15,958 bases of DNA from positions 1-15,958 of the forward strand of contig CAMPJN010000047.1 in the NCBI GenBank assembly GCA_946886875.1, read 5' to 3'. Source of the stretch: an uncultured Pseudomonas sp. GTDB lineage: Bacteria > Pseudomonadota > Gammaproteobacteria > Pseudomonadales > Pseudomonadaceae. The position numbers were made by a program, and so were the translations under genes. This document shows, piece after piece, positions 13,459 to 15,958 of this stretch. Each line of letters opens with the position of its first letter. The stretch's first letter is position 1. The notes under the pieces were generated by a model. That model saw only the letters and a program-made list of their open reading frames with translations, ran no database searches and was not told where the DNA came from.

Positions 13459-15301
13459 TGAGATCCAGACTCCATTCACAGGTGCGATTGCGGCCCTGGC
13501 GTTTGGCCTGATACAGCGCCTGGTCGCTGCGCGCGATCAGCATATAGGGCTGGTTGTCCTGGTTGGGCTCGATGCTGGCCAGGCCGATGCTCAGGGTGAT
13601 ACGGCCGATCGGGCTGGCAGCGTGGGGGATGTCCAGGCCGGCCAGTTGCCCATGAATATGGCTGGCCACATGGGCGCCGCCCTGCATATCGGTATTGGCC
13701 AGGATGATTGCGAACTCTTCGCCGCCATAGCGGCAGGCTACATCGCCTTCCCGTTGCAGGCAGTCTTTCAGAAGCTCAGCGACCTGTTGCAGCACATCGT
13801 CGCCGGCCAGGTGGCCGAGCTGATCGTTGTAAGCCTTGAAATAGTCGATATCGAGCATCAGCAGGGTCAGCGGCGCGTTATGTCGGCGTAGGCGGCGCCA
13901 CTCGCTGGCCAGCTGATTGTCGAAGAAGCGTCGGTTGTACAAACCGGTCAAGCCGTCCTGTTGCGACAGGCGCTGCAGTTGCGCTTCGACTTGCAGGCGC
14001 TCTCTATTGTCGCGGGAAACTCCGATCAGATATTCATGCTCGTTGACCGTCATTATCTGTGCGCTGATTTCCGCTGCCTGATAAGTGCCGTCGCGCCTGC
14101 GCATCTCCCGTTGGAAGATCGGCGAAAGTTTATCCTGCTGCGCCTGGCGCACGTTTTCCAGCCAAAGGTGGAAGCCTGGCAACAGCTGCTCCGGGTCTTG
14201 TTTGAGCAGCTCGGTGAAGGCGGCCGCGCTGTAGCCCAGGCTGCTATGCATGGCCCGATTCATATGCAGGATGTCACGGGTTTGCGGGTTGATGATGAAC
14301 AGGCCGTCGCGGCTGGAGTCGGTCAGGTCGAGTACCAGCTGCAAGCGCTCGCGACTGTCGCGCAAGGTCTGTTCGACCTGTTCGCGCTGCTCGACTTCTT
14401 CATTCAGCCGGCGGTTGCTGGTTTGCAGCGCGCTGGCGCGACGGGCGTTTTCCAAGGCCAGAGCCAGGGCGGCGACCAGCAACAGGTTGATCACCAGACT
14501 GGCGGCGAACACCAGTTCCGGCAGTGGGGTGGACAGCTGTTCCACAAGATGTTGGGTAGGTTCCAGGCGCAGGGCGAAATTGCTGTTATTGAGCAGATGC
14601 AGGGGGATTTCCTGCTGCAGCGCCGCGATGGCCTGGCCGGGTTCGCGCCTGTAGATCGGCGTGCCGTTTTCCAGCAGGGAAGCACTGAAGTTGCCGTTGT
14701 CGAGGTTGCTGAGCAGTGCGTCCATCAAGCGCTCGACGCGAAACACACCCTGCATGAAACCGTCGAAGATACGTTCGCCTTGCTCGTCGGCGATATACAG
14801 CGGGGTATAGAGAATAAAGCCGCGACCGCCCTGTACCAGGGTGAAGCTATTGGAAAAGCTCGGTTCGCCAGTGGCTTTGGCCTGCATGGCCAACTGATAG
14901 TTGGGGTGGCTCGGGGTCAGCCGGAACTGCTGCGCGGCTTCGTTGCCCTGCATGGGTTCGATCCAGCGCATTGCCAGATCGGGGCCCAGCCATTGAATGG
15001 CTTGATAGCCTTTGAAGTTTTTCAGAGAGAACTGACTGTCGAGCGTCCATTCGTCCCGCGGAATACGCCCGCGGTAGTTCCATAAAAGTGCCAGGTTACC
15101 CAGGCCGTCGACCTGCTCGATCAGGCTGGTTTCCAGCTGTCGCGCCAAGCTATGGGCTTGGTATTCGACGCGTTCGGCGATGCGTTGCTGCTGGCTGGTC
15201 AGCAGCTGTTGCCAAAGCAGCAAGCTGGCGAAGCACAGCACCAGCAACATCGCGACGAGCGCAATGCGCGCAGGCCATAGGGATAAAGAGCGCCGCAGCA
15301 T
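13448..15301 (-). CDS. Membrane-bound diguanylate cyclase (CHASE-PAS-GGDEF)
   Basis: A 617-residue inner-membrane signalling enzyme that should make cyclic-di-GMP from two GTP. Order: transmembrane helix (12-34), periplasmic CHASE-type sensor (about 55-245, with GRGFILYTPLYIA), second helix (264-284), short coiled coil (about 285-320), PAS domain (about 321-435) and a GGDEF domain (about 444-605). The active loop is GGEEF (526-530) and the I-site RxxD (Arg517-Asp520) lies five residues before it, so product inhibition is likely retained. No EAL domain is present. ATG 15301 with a GAGG site 8 bases upstream is preferred over TTG 15313. The ligand of the CHASE domain is unknown. It starts 44 bases after the EVE gene and may be co-transcribed with it. 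Confidence 0.93.
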   Translation of the reverse strand: MLRRSLSLWPARIALVAMLLVLCFASLLLWQQLLTSQQQRIAERVEYQAHSLARQLETSLIEQVDGLGNLALLWNYRGRIPRDEWTLDSQFSLKNFKGYQAIQWLGPDLAMRWIEPMQGNEAAQQFRLTPSHPNYQLAMQAKATGEPSFSNSFTLVQGGRGFILYTPLYIADEQGERIFDGFMQGVFRVERLMDALLSNLDNGNFSASLLENGTPIYRREPGQAIAALQQEIPLHLLNNSNFALRLEPTQHLVEQLSTPLPELVFAASLVINLLLVAALALALENARRASALQTSNRRLNEEVEQREQVEQTLRDSRERLQLVLDLTDSSRDGLFIINPQTRDILHMNRAMHSSLGYSAAAFTELLKQDPEQLLPGFHLWLENVRQAQQDKLSPIFQREMRRRDGTYQAAEISAQIMTVNEHEYLIGVSRDNRERLQVEAQLQRLSQQDGLTGLYNRRFFDNQLASEWRRLRRHNAPLTLLMLDIDYFKAYNDQLGHLAGDDVLQQVAELLKDCLQREGDVACRYGGEEFAIILANTDMQGGAHVASHIHGQLAGLDIPHAASPIGRITLSIGLASIEPNQDNQPYMLIARSDQALYQAKRQGRNRTCEWSLDLTTG

Positions 15302-15345
15302 AGATGGCCTCAAAGGTTCATCTAATTAAATAGCACAGCGCCATT

Positions 15346-15795
15346 TCAGCGGATAGCGAGGATCGCAGCCCATTGCGCACCAGTAACGGGCATAACCGAC
15401 AGACGGCTGCCTTTGTGCACTAATGGCAGCTCTAACAGGGCGTTTTGCGCTTTCAGCTCGGCCAGCGGTATGACCCGCTCGAACGCTTCGACGAAGGCAA
15501 CATCGACCGCGCTCCAGGGATTTTTTTCGGCACTGGCCTTAGCGTCGAAGTAATGGCCGTGAGGGTCCAGTGCGGCGGGATCGGCATATGCCGGGCTGTC
15601 GATCCGGGCGATGCCGGCGATACCCGGCTCGGGGCAACTGGAGTGGTAGAAGAAGAACAGATCACCGGGCTGCATGCTGCGGATAAAGTTACGCGCCTGG
15701 TAATTTCTGACACCGTCCCAGCGGGTTCGACCCAGTCGCTGCAGATCGTGGATCGATAATTCGTCGGGTTCCGACTTCATCAGCCAATAGGGCAT
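15346..15795 (-). CDS. EVE-domain protein
   Basis: A complete 149-residue single-domain EVE protein (YTH/PUA-like fold). The signature WDGVRNYQARN is at 26-36, preceded by YWLMKSEPDE and followed by GDLFFFYHSS and GIAGIARI. EVE domains bind modified bases in DNA or RNA; solitary bacterial copies are small cytoplasmic proteins of uncertain function. The ATG has a GGAG site 8 bases upstream. In Pseudomonas I recall this gene close to the folate cyclo-ligase gene and the 6S RNA gene, which would lie just beyond the right edge, but neither is visible here. Confidence 0.92.
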   Translation of the reverse strand: MPYWLMKSEPDELSIHDLQRLGRTRWDGVRNYQARNFIRSMQPGDLFFFYHSSCPEPGIAGIARIDSPAYADPAALDPHGHYFDAKASAEKNPWSAVDVAFVEAFERVIPLAELKAQNALLELPLVHKGSRLSVMPVTGAQWAAILAIR

Positions 15796-15814
15796 GAACT
15801 TTGCTCCAGAAAGC

Positions 15815-15833
15815 CGGTCCTTGAAGCGGACCG
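15815..15833. repeat. Small hairpin in the EVE gene upstream region
   Basis: CGGTCC and GGACCG arms with a 7-base loop, about 20 bases before the EVE start. It could lie in the mRNA leader; no known riboswitch is recognised. Confidence 0.3.
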
Positions 15834-15867
15834 AGTATGCATGGGGCCTGTCGGGCTTAACCGTTCG

Positions 15868-15958
15868 TAACGAGGGAAAGTCGGTTTGAGGCAGTTTTGT
15901 TGCTTTTCCGAGGCGAATAGCTGGCTATTTAACGAGGGAAAGCAGCAAAAATGGCCAA
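15868..15958. repeat. Long stem-loop with a 13-bp direct repeat at the window edge
   Basis: TAACGAGGGAAAG occurs at 15868-15880 and again at 15930-15942. The region 15895-15909 (TTTTGTTGCTTTTCC) pairs along all 15 positions with 15936-15950, counting two G-U pairs, and an inner stem AATAG/CTATT (15916-15929) closes the hairpin. No protein reads through it. It could be a small-RNA or attenuator structure, or part of a dispersed repeat family; the right side is cut off, so the full unit cannot be seen. Confidence 0.5.

Noticed and set aside
1..15958. CRISPR array, tRNA, rRNA, prophage or transposon genes
   Set aside because: No regularly spaced repeats, cloverleaf sequences, integrase or transposase motifs were recognised on either strand.

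Overview
This looks like a chromosomal window from a Pseudomonas or a close gammaproteobacterial relative. The sequence is GC-rich throughout, its proteins read like pseudomonad proteins, and the right end carries a gene neighbourhood that I recall from Pseudomonas chromosomes: an EVE-domain gene, a FliL-like secreted protein and a quinone oxidoreductase. That synteny is from memory, not from a search. Thirteen complete genes and one gene cut by the left edge can be supported. All are on the minus strand except the FliL-like gene. No tRNA, rRNA, CRISPR array, transposase or integrase gene was found.

Layout, reading leftward with transcription. (1) Right end, about 11.9-15.96 kb, probable core chromosome: an EVE-domain protein, a membrane-bound CHASE-PAS-GGDEF diguanylate cyclase, a small exported FliL-like protein read in the opposite direction and overlapping the cyclase tail to tail, and a zinc-independent quinone oxidoreductase. 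A long stem-loop with a 13-bp direct repeat lies at the very edge. (2) 10.67-11.79 kb: a small EthD-family protein and a TetR regulator whose best promoter implies an almost leaderless mRNA. (3) 8.99-10.41 kb: two overlapping genes, an AfsA-type hotdog protein and a HAD-IB phosphatase, followed by a convincing rho-independent terminator. (4) 1-8.62 kb: a compact run of genes, several joined by 4-bp ATGA overlaps: aldo/keto reductase, FAD monooxygenase, condensation-type acyltransferase, alpha/beta hydrolase, medium-chain reductase and a RarD-family permease. A fusion of a degenerate HMGL/LeuA-type barrel to a winged helix comes next, then an exported protein cut by the window edge.

How they may work together (inference). 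AfsA-type enzymes in Streptomyces join a beta-ketoacyl chain to dihydroxyacetone phosphate; a reduction and a dephosphorylation then give gamma-butyrolactone signals that are read by TetR-family receptors. Here an AfsA-like gene is coupled to a phosphatase gene, a TetR gene lies just upstream, and several reductases, an acyltransferase, a monooxygenase and a possible exporter are close by. The left operon has the look of a small tailoring pathway with its own exporter. The same 14-bp palindrome occurs before the aldo/keto reductase and before the EthD gene, so the two transcription units may share a regulator. None of the substrates or products can be read from the sequence.
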